DNA of 64,000 nucleotides, from contig CP129490.1 in NCBI GenBank assembly GCA_030584085.1, positions 1,025,511 through 1,089,510 on the forward strand, given 5' to 3'. Source of the DNA: Melioribacteraceae bacterium (GTDB lineage Bacteria > Bacteroidota > Ignavibacteria > Ignavibacteriales > Melioribacteraceae). The notes below the pieces were generated by a model that saw nothing but the letters and a program-made list of their open reading frames with translations, was not told the DNA's origin and ran no database searches. The position numbers were made by a program, and so were the translations under genes. Position 1 is the stretch's first letter; the number at the start of each line of letters is the position of its first letter. Positions 9,356 through 17,636 of the stretch are shown piece after piece.

Positions 9356-10456
9356 ATGAACAACGAAGTTGATATAGTACACGAAATAAAAAGAACATTT
9401 ATGAAACTTTTTCCCAACGCACAACCGGGAAATAACGGTAATATAAAATCATTTTCATCAATTGATAAAGAACTGCATTCGCTCGTGAAGGGTGTCGGGA
9501 TTAGAAGTCTTGCCGGTATCAACATATTAAAACTTACCGGAAATGATGTGTTGGATTTTCTTCACCGAATTTCAACAAATGATTTAAAAAACTTGGGAGT
9601 CTTCCGGCATAAAAATACTCTGTTTACTAATGAGAAGGGTAGACTGATAGATAGAACAACATTATTGAAAATGGGAGATTATTTTTTGCTTATTGGGAGT
9701 GCTGATCCGGATGAACACTTAAAAAGTTGGATTGAAAAATATATAATAATGGAAGATATCGTTGTAGAAGATGTTTCAAACAATTTTACCATTTTTGAAA
9801 TTTATGGGAATCAGGTTGAATCTTACATCCCAATGCTCTGCGGAAACAAGATATCTGAACTAAATTTTGAAAACATAATTGCCGGTGAGATTGAATCAAT
9901 TAAATCATATGTTCTAAAGTTAGAAGATGTTAATGAGTTAAAAAAATATTGGATTCTAACTCCTTCGGATGATTCAATTTCATGCATTAATTATTTAGAG
10001 GAAAACAAAAGTGCATTCGATCTAAATTTTATTGGTGACAAGGCTTTTAACCATTTTAGAATCATAAACGGAATTCCACTTTTTCCTTACGAAATAAATA
10101 CAAAATACAATCCATATGAAGTCAACTTAATTCATGAGGTTAATTTTAAAAAGGGTTGTTACATCGGACAAGAAGTAATTGCCCGATTAGATACTTATGA
10201 TAAAGTTCAGCGTTTAATGAAAGGTATAAAATTTGAGTTGACCGGAAATTTTTCTCTGCCGATCAAATTAAAAACTGAAAACAATGAAGAAGTCGGTGAA
10301 ATAACTTCTATCTCACAAACTGAACTTAATAATCAAATTATTGGTTTAGCCATAATCAGAAAGAAAGCACTCGAATCAGATAATAAAATCTTTGCTGAGA
10401 TTAACGAAACCGAAAAGGTGGATATACAAATTTTAGATTTCCCGATTGAACAATGA
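9356..10456 (+). CDS. ygfZ: YgfZ-like folate-binding Fe-S cluster protein
   Basis: This is a tetrahydrofolate-binding protein related to the glycine-cleavage T protein. Family members help make or repair iron-sulphur clusters and act on MiaB-type enzymes. The YgfZ signature is present as KKGCYIGQEVIARLDTYDKVQR (about residues 263-284), with the conserved Cys of K-G-C-Y-x-G-Q-E. The N-terminal GcvT-like fold begins with LTGNDVLDFLHRISTNDLKNL. The 366-residue length is usual for the family. The start codon follows an AAGGAAAAC Shine-Dalgarno-like stretch. The stop overlaps the start of the adenosyltransferase gene in an ATGA, implying coupled translation. Confidence 0.85.
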   Translation: MNNEVDIVHEIKRTFMKLFPNAQPGNNGNIKSFSSIDKELHSLVKGVGIRSLAGINILKLTGNDVLDFLHRISTNDLKNLGVFRHKNTLFTNEKGRLIDRTTLLKMGDYFLLIGSADPDEHLKSWIEKYIIMEDIVVEDVSNNFTIFEIYGNQVESYIPMLCGNKISELNFENIIAGEIESIKSYVLKLEDVNELKKYWILTPSDDSISCINYLEENKSAFDLNFIGDKAFNHFRIINGIPLFPYEINTKYNPYEVNLIHEVNFKKGCYIGQEVIARLDTYDKVQRLMKGIKFELTGNFSLPIKLKTENNEEVGEITSISQTELNNQIIGLAIIRKKALESDNKIFAEINETEKVDIQILDFPIEQ

Positions 10457-11010
10457 AAATATATACGAAAACAGGTGATCAAGGAATGACTTCGCTTTTC
10501 GGCGGAGAGAGAGTTTGGAAAGATAATTTAAGAATAGATGCATACGGAAGTGTTGACGAAACAAATACTTTTATTGGCTTAGCATTAACTGAAATAAATG
10601 ATGTAAAATTAATCGCGACATTAAAAAAAATTCAGTCAAAATTATTTGTTGTCGGATCTGATTTAGCTTCCCCGATTGAAACTACAAAAGACAATCCTCA
10701 TATTCCAAGAGTTCAATCCTTTTTTATTGATGAAATCGAAAAAGAGATTGATTTTTACAGTGATCAACTTCCCGAATTGAAACATTTCATTTTACCGGGC
10801 GGTACAAAGGGTGCGGCATTTTTGCACACGGCAAGAACTGTTTGTCGAAGAGCTGAAAGAAAGGTAATTGCACTTTCAAAATTTGCTGAAATTGGAAACA
10901 CAATTTCCGTATATTTGAATCGGCTTTCGGATCTTTTATTTGTTCTCGCACGTTTTGCAAATTTTGTTGACGATATACCTGATACTGAATGGATAAATCC
11001 TAAAAAGTAA
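10453..11010 (+). CDS. Cob(I)alamin adenosyltransferase, PduO type
   Basis: This enzyme transfers the adenosyl group of ATP to cob(I)alamin to make coenzyme B12. The N-terminal signature KIYTKTGDQGMTSLFGGERVWKD is the PduO/MMAB ATP-binding motif. The later R-T-V-C-R-R-A-E-R and YLNRLSDLLFVLARFAN stretches are the conserved cobalamin/ATP-site helices of the trimeric family. The 185-residue length is normal. It overlaps ygfZ by four bases. Its product is the coenzyme needed by the class II ribonucleotide reductase encoded at 54310-57900, so a salvage role feeding that enzyme is a reasonable inference. No other B12 genes are seen here. Confidence 0.92.
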   Translation: MKIYTKTGDQGMTSLFGGERVWKDNLRIDAYGSVDETNTFIGLALTEINDVKLIATLKKIQSKLFVVGSDLASPIETTKDNPHIPRVQSFFIDEIEKEIDFYSDQLPELKHFILPGGTKGAAFLHTARTVCRRAERKVIALSKFAEIGNTISVYLNRLSDLLFVLARFANFVDDIPDTEWINPKK

Positions 11011-11022
11011 TTTTTTTTTTTA

Positions 11023-11028
11023 TATAAT
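11023..11028 (+). promoter_or_regulatory. Probable -10 element of the tmRNA promoter
   Basis: A perfect TATAAT lies 27 bases before the mature 5' end of tmRNA, next to a run of 10-12 T bases. Transcription would start near 11034-11036, leaving a short leader for RNase P to remove. No good -35 hexamer is visible 17 bases upstream, so the assignment rests on the -10 and its position. Confidence 0.4.
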
Positions 11029-11055
11029 CTCACTTCTCCTCTCTCAATTAATTTT

Positions 11056-11410
11056 GGGGGTGACATTGGCTTCGACGGGGTTATTAGTTCTTTGAACTGC
11101 GCACCGTGTTCTCCGTAGACACGTTAAACGACGGTCAACGATTTAAATGGCGAATCTAATTACGCTTTAGCTGCGTAACTAACAGTTTGCAGCCGTTCTT
11201 TAAGTCCCCGCATGTCGGGATTTATATGAACGCCGCTTGACATGCTATCCAAACCGAATACTCGAATAGGTGAGGCGAAACTTTTTTCGAGTTAGCTTTA
11301 ACAATGCCCGTTTGTTGGCTCTGTTAAAGTGAAATTTAATAAGCAGACTATGTGTGTAGACGTTCCTAGAAATGTAGCTTCGGACGCGGGTTCGACTCCC
11401 GCCACCTCCA
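11056..11410 (+). ncRNA. ssrA: tmRNA (transfer-messenger RNA)
   Basis: tmRNA rescues ribosomes stalled on broken messages and tags the peptide for proteolysis. The 5' end GGGGGTGACATTGGCTTCGA is the conserved tmRNA start. The 3' end has a T-arm (GCGGG TTCGACT CCCGC, 11386-11402) and a 7-bp acceptor stem pairing 11056-11062 with 11403-11409, including one G-U pair, followed by discriminator A at 11410. CCA is not encoded (CTC follows), so it must be added by the nucleotidyltransferase. The tag frame runs from the GGC resume codon at 11149 to TAA at 11176-11178 and reads GESNYALAA, very like Bacteroidota tags and ending in the usual ALAA degron. It is a one-piece tmRNA of 355 nt. SmpB is not in the window. 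Confidence 0.97.
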
Positions 11411-11414
11411 CTCA

Positions 11415-11485
11415 GGCTTCGTTTCGAGCTAGGCGAGAAACAAGACTGAATGCGGCGTAGTCGTTGTCTGGCGAAGCCGATTTTT
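11415..11485 (+). other. Foldable GC-richer spacer behind tmRNA; possible branched terminator or small RNA
   Basis: Inside the 231-base spacer between tmRNA and the next gene, GGCTTCG (11415-11421) can pair perfectly with CGAAGCC (11472-11478). Two smaller helices fit inside: around 11422-11441 (TTTC...GAAA) and CAAGACT/AGTCGTTG (11441-11466). A run of T follows at 11481-11485. The shape is a three-way junction ending in a T-tract. It may simply terminate tmRNA transcription or be part of its 3' trailer. It is clearly GC-richer than the DNA after it, and I cannot assign it to a known RNA family. The rest of the spacer, 11486-11641, shows nothing I recognise. Confidence 0.35.
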
Positions 11486-11641
11486 GCATCTTTCTCAAAT
11501 TCGTTCTCAACCACTCATGACATTTCAAGCAGAATGAATATCTCAAACAAAAGTATTTTGTTTATAAATCATAATCAGTTTTTGATAATCCCATACCTTT
11601 TTATTGCAGACATCTGATTTATCCACTATTTTTGAAGCATT

Positions 11642-12112
11642 ATGAAACATGTTACACCCTCCACAGATAAAACATTTATACGGATCTTTATTTCGGCATT
11701 AGTATTATGTTTAGTCCCGACAATTCTCATTTTATTTGAAGCTGCTGACACAACTACATACGTAGTTGCACTTTTTGTAGTCCTGCTCATCGGTACAATT
11801 ATTTGGATGACTTTTAGAATAAATTTTATCGTTAACGATCATAACTTTTTGACAAAATTTGGTCCCTTTTCCGTTAATATCGATCTCAGAACGGTCGTTA
11901 AAATAACCGATAGATATTCACTTTTTGTAACTCCATCGGTTCTTAAAATTGCTCGATCAAACAACACGATATCTCTCCGCTATAGAAAGAAAAATAGTCT
12001 CGCACTCCATTGGCTCACAATCGGTATAGAAGAAGAGAATGAATTTATTCGAGAAGTTTTAGTTCATTCACCTAATGCAGAATTAGAATTACGACGAATA
12101 AAACTAGATTAG
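11642..12112 (+). CDS. Small membrane protein with bacterial PH-like domain
   Basis: The 156-residue protein has two adjacent membrane helices (about 13-32 and 40-58) followed by a cytoplasmic beta-rich domain of about 95 residues. The pattern (FIVNDHNFLTKFGPF...VVKITDRYS...ISLRYRKK...EFIREVLVHSPNAE) resembles the bacterial PH-like domain of the bPH_4 (PF06713) type, including the closing helix that ends in a 'NP/SPNAE'-like stretch. Function in this family is unknown. The ATG at 11642 has no obvious Shine-Dalgarno. It is followed 55 bases later by dapF and may share its transcript. The family call is by pattern only. Confidence 0.6.
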   Translation: MKHVTPSTDKTFIRIFISALVLCLVPTILILFEAADTTTYVVALFVVLLIGTIIWMTFRINFIVNDHNFLTKFGPFSVNIDLRTVVKITDRYSLFVTPSVLKIARSNNTISLRYRKKNSLALHWLTIGIEEENEFIREVLVHSPNAELELRRIKLD

Positions 12113-12167
12113 TCAAAATCGAATTTCTTTGCAAACCTATTTCTTATCAACTAAATTTCGTCTCACT

Positions 12168-13022
12168 ATGAAAACTTTTAGATATATAAAACTCAATGGT
12201 GCGGGGAATGATTTCGTTTTAATTGACGAAAAAATCAACCAAAATTTACTAATTACCCCGTCCGATGTAACAAGAATCTGCGATCGCAATAATGGAATTG
12301 GAGCGGACGGCTTAATTATTATCAAAGATGCCAAGGAAGCAAATTTTGAAATGTTATATTACAACGCAGATGGTTCTACCGGATCACTCTGCGGAAACGG
12401 TGCAAGATGTGCAGTAAAGTATGCTCAAATTTCAAATAGGATCGAGGGAAATACTGTTCAATTTTCTAGTAATAAAATCGAATACTCAGGTGAAATAATT
12501 AATGACAAAGTAATAAAATTTTACCTTCAACCGGTATCTGAAATTAAAATCAATTTCAAATTAAAAGCTTTTGGACAATTAATTAACTCGTATTATGTCG
12601 ATACCGGTTCACCTCACGTAATTATAAATATTAACGATATTTTAATAAATTCAAAGAATCCCAAAGCAGTTTTTGAGGATATTCAACTAGTGCCGGTCGA
12701 TAAAATTGGTCGAGAGATTCGAAATTTACCGGAATTCCGACCAAATGGTACAAATGTTAACTTTATTGATATAAACGAAACTCATATTAAAATTAGATCT
12801 TTTGAAAGAGGCGTTGAGGCTGAAACCTTAGCCTGCGGAACCGGTTCGGTTGCAGCCGCAATAATTGCAAAATTGGTTTATAAAAAAAATGCACCGATTA
12901 AATTAATTACTAAATCTAATGCAGAATTAATTGTAAATTTCGAGATGGGAAATAATGAAATTGTAAATGTATCTCTAACCGGTTCGGTTGAGATCGAAAA
13001 AGAGGGTCAATATTCAATCTAA
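12168..13022 (+). CDS. dapF: Diaminopimelate epimerase
   Basis: DapF converts LL- to meso-diaminopimelate for lysine and peptidoglycan synthesis. I place the start at the ATG at 12168 (MKTFRYIKLNGAGNDF), which gives the canonical N-terminus; an upstream TTG at 12129 would add 13 unconserved residues. Both catalytic cysteines are present: Cys75 in GSLCGNGARC and the second in LACGTGSVAAA near residue 223. At 284 residues the length is normal. The gene sits alone among biosynthetic genes, with no other dap genes nearby. A small monooxygenase-like gene follows after 16 bases. Confidence 0.95.
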   Translation: MKTFRYIKLNGAGNDFVLIDEKINQNLLITPSDVTRICDRNNGIGADGLIIIKDAKEANFEMLYYNADGSTGSLCGNGARCAVKYAQISNRIEGNTVQFSSNKIEYSGEIINDKVIKFYLQPVSEIKINFKLKAFGQLINSYYVDTGSPHVIININDILINSKNPKAVFEDIQLVPVDKIGREIRNLPEFRPNGTNVNFIDINETHIKIRSFERGVEAETLACGTGSVAAAIIAKLVYKKNAPIKLITKSNAELIVNFEMGNNEIVNVSLTGSVEIEKEGQYSI

Positions 13023-13038
13023 TCATAAAGAGGAGCTA

Positions 13039-13341
13039 ATGGCAAAAGTTATATTTTCGATTAAGTACAGCATCTTACCGGAAAAAAGAAATGACTATCT
13101 TGATGTTATCAGGGAGTTAAAAAATTTAGTAAAGGCAGAGGGATTAGAAAGTTATTCTGTTTTCGAAACTAAAGGCAAAGCAAACGATTTTGAAGAAATA
13201 TATATCTTTAAAGATCATCAAGCTTATGAAGATTTCGATGATCAATCCGATGAAAGAGTAGATATTCTTATGACTAAACTTTCTGATATGATTAAGCAGC
13301 AATCTACGCATTATTCAACCTTATTTGAAGTCGAAGAGTAA
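13039..13341 (+). CDS. Small ABM/dimeric alpha-beta barrel protein
   Basis: The 100-residue protein looks like the antibiotic-biosynthesis-monooxygenase (ABM) superfamily of dimeric ferredoxin-like folds: an opening beta strand (KVIFSIKYSILPEKRNDYLDVIRELKNLV), a central VFETKG strand, a FEEIYIFKDHQAYEDFDDQ segment, and a closing helix. Such proteins can be haem- or quinone-modifying enzymes or simply small binding proteins, and no catalytic residue is diagnostic here. The start ATG at 13039 has a perfect AGAGGAGCT Shine-Dalgarno just upstream. A start at 12988, inside dapF, is therefore unlikely. Confidence 0.6.
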   Translation: MAKVIFSIKYSILPEKRNDYLDVIRELKNLVKAEGLESYSVFETKGKANDFEEIYIFKDHQAYEDFDDQSDERVDILMTKLSDMIKQQSTHYSTLFEVEE

Positions 13342-13367
13342 TTACAATCCAACCAAATGATATTTTT

Positions 13368-14405
13368 ATGAATGAGTACGTTGGCGCAATACATATGCAT
13401 TCAATCTACTCGGATGGATCGGGTACTGTTGAAGAAATTGTCGGTTATGCAAATGAGGTTGGTCTTGATTACATAATGATTACCGATCATAATACACTTC
13501 GTGCTTTAAATGAAGGATATGAAGGCTGGCACAATAATACCTTATTACTTGTTGGTTGTGAGATCAATGACAAAGAAAATAAAAATCATTATTTAGCCTT
13601 TGGTATTGATGAAGCCTTTTCAACAAGATTGTCCGCAAAGGAATACGTTAAGAAAGTTAAATCAGCTGGTGGAATTGGTTTTATTGCACATCCGCATGAA
13701 AAGCGTTCATCTATGAAGGAACATCCGGCTTTTCCTTGGACTGAATGGGATACGAATGATTTTACCGGAATCGAGATTTGGAATCACATGTCAGAATGGA
13801 TGGAAGGTCTTACAGAAGAAAATAAGTATCAGCATTTTGTGCACCCACTTCGCTCGGTCGCTGGTCCGCCCGCCGAAACTCTACAAAAATGGGATGAATT
13901 AAATCAGGCAAGAAAAGTTGTTGGTATTGGCGGTGTTGATGCCCACGCACATAAAATTAATGTACTAGGTTTTTTTGAAGTAGAAGTATTTCCATATAAA
14001 GTTTTATTTAAATCAGTACGAACTCATGTTTTAATGAATGAAAAAATAGATCCGAAAGATTTTCATAAGTCTAAATCTCTTATTTATGAATCTCTGCGTA
14101 ACGGCAGATGTTTCGTTTCAAATTATTATCACGGTGATGCAACGGGATTTAGATTTTTTGCCGAATCGGATAATAAAATTTTTCAAATGGGAGATTACAT
14201 TTCGCTAAAAGGCAAAGTTAAATTAAGGGTGTTCCTTCCAAATATTTCCGGAAAAATTAACTTGATTTGCAACGGGAAATTGGTCGATGAAGTTGAAAAC
14301 AGCGATTGCGAATTCATTATTCGACAAAAAGGTGCATATAGAGTAGAGGTTTTTTTAGAAGGAAAAGCTTGGATATTCTCAAATCATATTAGAATTGGTG
14401 ATTAA
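13368..14405 (+). CDS. PHP-domain phosphoesterase-like protein
   Basis: This is a metal-dependent phosphoesterase of the PHP (polymerase and histidinol phosphatase) superfamily. The metal-binding motifs are visible in order: HMHSIYSDG near residue 9, TDHNTL near 40, a Cys/Glu pair in GCEIND near 64, AHPHE near 106, and GGVDAHAH near 195. The C-terminal 90 residues form a beta-rich domain of unknown function, which makes it longer (345 residues) than simple 5'-nucleotide or oligonucleotide PHP enzymes. The substrate is unknown. It starts 26 bases after the ABM gene and is probably co-transcribed. Confidence 0.75.
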   Translation: MNEYVGAIHMHSIYSDGSGTVEEIVGYANEVGLDYIMITDHNTLRALNEGYEGWHNNTLLLVGCEINDKENKNHYLAFGIDEAFSTRLSAKEYVKKVKSAGGIGFIAHPHEKRSSMKEHPAFPWTEWDTNDFTGIEIWNHMSEWMEGLTEENKYQHFVHPLRSVAGPPAETLQKWDELNQARKVVGIGGVDAHAHKINVLGFFEVEVFPYKVLFKSVRTHVLMNEKIDPKDFHKSKSLIYESLRNGRCFVSNYYHGDATGFRFFAESDNKIFQMGDYISLKGKVKLRVFLPNISGKINLICNGKLVDEVENSDCEFIIRQKGAYRVEVFLEGKAWIFSNHIRIGD

Positions 14406-14451
14406 GTTTTATTAAATTACCTAGCTTAAAAAAAACAGAATTGGAGCAAAT

Positions 14452-15153
14452 GTGTTAGCAAAAAAGAAAAAAATCGGTAAAAAGAATATTAAAGAAGATA
14501 AGTTAGTTACTTTTTATTCAAAAACACTGCAGTATTATGAAGTTTATAAGAATCAAGTACTTATTGGTGCAGCAGCCCTTATAGTAATAATTGCAGCAAT
14601 AGTTTATTTCGCTAATCAATCGCAAAAGACTGAAATTGAAGCCGCCTCTGCATTAGCTAAAGCTGAAAGAACATATCAATCAGGAAATTATCAAAATGTA
14701 GTTGATGGAGTTAAACCCGAAGGTTCATTATCACTTGTTGAAGTGGTTGATAAATATAGTGGCACTGAAGCGGGTGAAATGGCTCGTATTTACCTCGCAA
14801 ATTCATATTTCTATATCGGTGATTTTGAGAAAGCACTTGAAACTTATGATGACTATTCAGGGAGCAATAAATTATATAAAGCTACAGCTTTAGCCGGCAT
14901 GGCAGGATGCTACGAAGCTATGGGTCAATTCGATAAAGCAGCGAAATATTTTAGAGATGCCGCCAATACTTATTCAAATAATGCGTTAAACAGTAATTAT
15001 TTGTTGAATGCCGCAGTTAATTATATTAGCAGTGAAAAATATTCTGATGCTAAATCTATTCTCGAAACTCTTAAAGAAAAATATACATCATCCGAAGAGG
15101 CTAGAGAAGCTGATAGATATTTAGCCGAAGTTAAATTACACAGTAAATCTTGA
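14452..15153 (+). CDS. Membrane-anchored TPR protein (YfgM-like)
   Basis: The protein has a Lys-rich cytoplasmic N-terminus (residues 1-20), one membrane helix (about 37-58) and about 170 residues of extracytoplasmic TPR repeats (for example RIYLANSYFYIGDFEKALETYDDY and ATALAGMAGCYEAMGQFDKAAKYF). This layout resembles YfgM-type ancillary SecYEG chaperones, and also generic TPR scaffolds. The start is GTG at 14452 with a TTGGAG Shine-Dalgarno; the overlapping ATG at 14450 runs straight into a stop. It lies 52 bases before efp. The YfgM comparison rests on architecture, not on clear sequence identity. Confidence 0.6.
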   Translation: MLAKKKKIGKKNIKEDKLVTFYSKTLQYYEVYKNQVLIGAAALIVIIAAIVYFANQSQKTEIEAASALAKAERTYQSGNYQNVVDGVKPEGSLSLVEVVDKYSGTEAGEMARIYLANSYFYIGDFEKALETYDDYSGSNKLYKATALAGMAGCYEAMGQFDKAAKYFRDAANTYSNNALNSNYLLNAAVNYISSEKYSDAKSILETLKEKYTSSEEAREADRYLAEVKLHSKS

Positions 15154-15205
15154 TTTTAAGATTAACGGTAACTATTTTATCAAAATATAATGGATTAATT
15201 GGATT

Positions 15206-15775
15206 ATGGCGGATACATCAGATTTCAGAAATGGGTTGATTATTAAGTTCAAAAATGATCTTTATACCATTACGGAATTTCAACACGTAAAACCCGGTAA
15301 GGGCGGGGCATTTGTTCGTACGACACTTAAAAATTTAAGAACAGGCAAAGTTCTTGATAATACTTTTAGATCAGGTGAAAGTGTTGATATTGTTAGAGTC
15401 GAAAGACGTAAATATCAATTTTTATACAGAGATTCAGCTGGATTTGTATTGATGGATAACGATACTTATGAGCAATTAACGGTTCAAGAAGAATTATTTG
15501 GAGACGGAAGAAAATTTTTGAAAGAAAGTGATGAAGTGGAACTTCTTCTTGATGACAATGATAAAATTATTAATGCCGAAATTCCTATCTTCGTTAACCT
15601 CGAAGTTATAGAAACTGAACCCGGGTTTAGAGGAGACACTGCTACCAACGTAATGAAACCAGCTAAATTAGAAACGGGTGCTGAAATTAACGTACCTATA
15701 TTTGTTAATGCTGGTGACATGCTTAAAGTTGATACCCGAACCGGTGAATACGTAGAAAGAGTGAAAACAAAATAG
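15206..15775 (+). CDS. efp: Translation elongation factor P
   Basis: EF-P binds ribosomes stalled at polyproline stretches and stimulates peptide-bond formation. All three beta-barrel domains are present in 189 residues. The tip loop of domain I reads VKPGKGGAF, with Lys32 at the position that is modified in many bacteria; no modification gene (epmA or earP) is visible here. The C-terminal domain carries the conserved DMLKVDTRTGEYVERV. It stands directly upstream of accB, the stop at 15775 being 9 bases before the accB ATG. The efp-accB-accC order is common in bacteria. Confidence 0.97.
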   Translation: MADTSDFRNGLIIKFKNDLYTITEFQHVKPGKGGAFVRTTLKNLRTGKVLDNTFRSGESVDIVRVERRKYQFLYRDSAGFVLMDNDTYEQLTVQEELFGDGRKFLKESDEVELLLDDNDKIINAEIPIFVNLEVIETEPGFRGDTATNVMKPAKLETGAEINVPIFVNAGDMLKVDTRTGEYVERVKTK

Positions 15776-15784
15776 TTGGGACTT

Positions 15785-16249
15785 ATGGACCTAGATCTAA
15801 TAAAAAAACTCATCCGTGTTGTAGAAAAGAGTGAGATAACGGAATTCACTTTCCAAGAAGGTGAAATGAAAGTGAAAATATCTAAGAACTCTTATGGTGT
15901 ACAGCCGACATATACTTTGCCTCAGCAAACAATTCAACAACCGGTACCGGTAGAAAAAGAATCTAAATCTTCCGATGCTAAAAAGACGGAATCCACTGAA
16001 TCGAGCAATTTACATGAGATCAAATCTCCAATAGTTGGTACTTTTTATCGAGCACCGGCTCCGGATGCTGATCCGTATGCACAGGTGGGGGATATGATTA
16101 CTGCCGGTTCTGTTCTTTGCATTGTGGAAGCCATGAAACTCATGAATGAAATTGAAGCTGATGTTAGTGGTAAAATTGTAAAAATTTTGGTCGAGAATGC
16201 TACGCCGGTAGAATATAATCAACCCCTTTTCTTAATTGAGAAAAGCTAA
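15785..16249 (+). CDS. accB: Acetyl-CoA carboxylase biotin carboxyl carrier protein
   Basis: This is the carrier that holds biotin for acetyl-CoA carboxylase, the first step of fatty-acid synthesis. The N-terminal helix region ([21 protein letters not shown]) is joined by a Pro/Gln/Ser-rich flexible linker (about 40-80) to a biotinyl domain. The domain ends with [12 protein letters not shown], where the Lys of A-M-K is biotinylated. I take the ATG at 15785 as the start; a TTG at 15776, right after the efp stop, would add three residues. The 154-residue length is usual. accC follows after 22 bases. Confidence 0.95.
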   Translation: MDLDLIKKLIRVVEKSEITEFTFQEGEMKVKISKNSYGVQPTYTLPQQTIQQPVPVEKESKSSDAKKTESTESSNLHEIKSPIVGTFYRAPAPDADPYAQVGDMITAGSVLCIVEAMKLMNEIEADVSGKIVKILVENATPVEYNQPLFLIEKS

Positions 16250-16271
16250 ATCGCAATAAGAAAGAGCTACA

Positions 16272-17636
16272 ATGTTCAAAAAAATCTTAATTGCTAATCG
16301 CGGTGAAATAGCTCTTCGAGTAATTAGAACATGCAAAGAACTCGGAATCAAAACCGTTGCAGTTTATTCGGAAGCAGATCGAGATTCTCTTCATACAGTA
16401 TTTGCCGATGAAGCTGTATGCATTGGCCCACCGCCAAGCAATCAAAGTTATTTAAAGATACCCAACATCATGTCAGCCGCTCAAGTAACCGGCGCCGATG
16501 CTATTCATCCCGGTTACGGATTCCTTGCCGAAAATGCTAACTTTTCTGAAATCTGTATCGAAACCGGAATTAAATTTATCGGGCCTTCTCCTGATATGAT
16601 TACAAGAATGGGAGATAAAGCATTAGCTAAAGAAACAATGCGTAAGGTGGGTGTTCCTGTTGTTCCCGGAAGTGATGGTGCGGTAAAGTCGATTGCAGAA
16701 GCTAAAAAAATTGCCAGGGAAATTGGTTATCCTGTTATGCTTAAAGCTTCAGCCGGCGGCGGTGGTAAAGGTATGCGAATTGTTCTCGAAGAAGAGAATC
16801 TTGAAAAAATGTTCCAGACTGCCAGCAATGAAGCTGAAGCTGCTTTTGGAAATCCCGAACTTTATGTCGAAAAATTTATCGAAAATCCTCGTCATGTTGA
16901 AATTCAAGTTATGGGAGATCAATTCGGAAATGTATATCATTATGGGGAACGCGATTGTTCTGTTCAGAGGAGACATCAAAAATTAATTGAAGAATCACCT
17001 TCACCGATCATTACACCGGAAGTAAGACAAAAAATGGGTGATGCAGCTGTTCTAGGTTGTAAATCGGTTAATTATGAAGGAGCGGGAACAGTTGAATTCT
17101 TAGTCGATAGACACCTTAATTTTTACTTCATCGAGATGAACACAAGAATTCAAGTCGAACACCCTGTTACTGAAATGGTTCGAAATATTGATTTAATTAA
17201 ACAACAAATCTTAGTTGCAGGTGGTGAACAAATAGCCGATAAACCGCGGGATCCAACCGGTCATAGTATTGAATTTAGAATTAATGCGGAAGATCCATAT
17301 AATGGATTCAGACCTTCACCCGGCAGAATCGAATACTTACATTTTCCAGGCGGATTTGGAATTCGTGTTGACTCGCACGTTTATAATGAATATGTGATAC
17401 CGCCTTACTATGATTCATTACTCGGTAAATTAATTGTATGGGGAACCGATAGACCGCATGCAATTTCAAGAGCGTTAAGAGCATTCGAAGAATTAACAAT
17501 TGAAGGAATAAAAACTACAGCTCCATTCCATGTTCAAGTTCTAAAGAATGAACAATTTTTAAATAATGATTATGATACATCCTTTATAGATAAACACCTA
17601 AAACAATTGATGAGGTTAAATGATGGTACCGAATGA
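16272..17636 (+). CDS. accC: Acetyl-CoA carboxylase, biotin carboxylase subunit
   Basis: AccC carboxylates the biotin on AccB using ATP and bicarbonate. The 454 residues show the full enzyme: the N-terminal PreATP-grasp ([17 protein letters not shown]), the Gly-rich ATP loop [12 protein letters not shown] near 160-171, the catalytic block [17 protein letters not shown] and [19 protein letters not shown], and [16 protein letters not shown] near 290-305. The start ATG follows an AAAGAGC site. The 3' end overlaps gcvH by 17 bases. The carboxyltransferase genes accA and accD are elsewhere. Confidence 0.97.
   Translation: MFKKILIANRGEIALRVIRTCKELGIKTVAVYSEADRDSLHTVFADEAVCIGPPPSNQSYLKIPNIMSAAQVTGADAIHPGYGFLAENANFSEICIETGIKFIGPSPDMITRMGDKALAKETMRKVGVPVVPGSDGAVKSIAEAKKIAREIGYPVMLKASAGGGGKGMRIVLEEENLEKMFQTASNEAEAAFGNPELYVEKFIENPRHVEIQVMGDQFGNVYHYGERDCSVQRRHQKLIEESPSPIITPEVRQKMGDAAVLGCKSVNYEGAGTVEFLVDRHLNFYFIEMNTRIQVEHPVTEMVRNIDLIKQQILVAGGEQIADKPRDPTGHSIEFRINAEDPYNGFRPSPGRIEYLHFPGGFGIRVDSHVYNEYVIPPYYDSLLGKLIVWGTDRPHAISRALRAFEELTIEGIKTTAPFHVQVLKNEQFLNNDYDTSFIDKHLKQLMRLNDGTE

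Noticed and set aside
10764-11066. Minus-strand open frame opposite the adenosyltransferase gene and the tmRNA start
   Set aside because: Shadow of the adenosyltransferase reading frame with no independent support.
11415-11479. tRNA gene with acceptor stem GGCTTCG/CGAAGCC
   Set aside because: The outer helix and a short D-arm-like hairpin fit, but there is no T-arm with TTCRA, and the anticodon loop would be too large.
11056-11480. Possible integrative-element attachment site at the 3' end of ssrA
   Set aside because: tmRNA genes are frequent integration sites, but no integrase gene and no second copy of the ssrA 3' end (TTCGACTCCCGCCACCTCC) was found in the window; the following genes are housekeeping.
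11245-11514. Minus-strand 89-codon open frame across the tmRNA 3' half
   Set aside because: It lies on the complementary strand of tmRNA and its trailer; no Shine-Dalgarno, no family resemblance. It is a shadow of a structural RNA gene.
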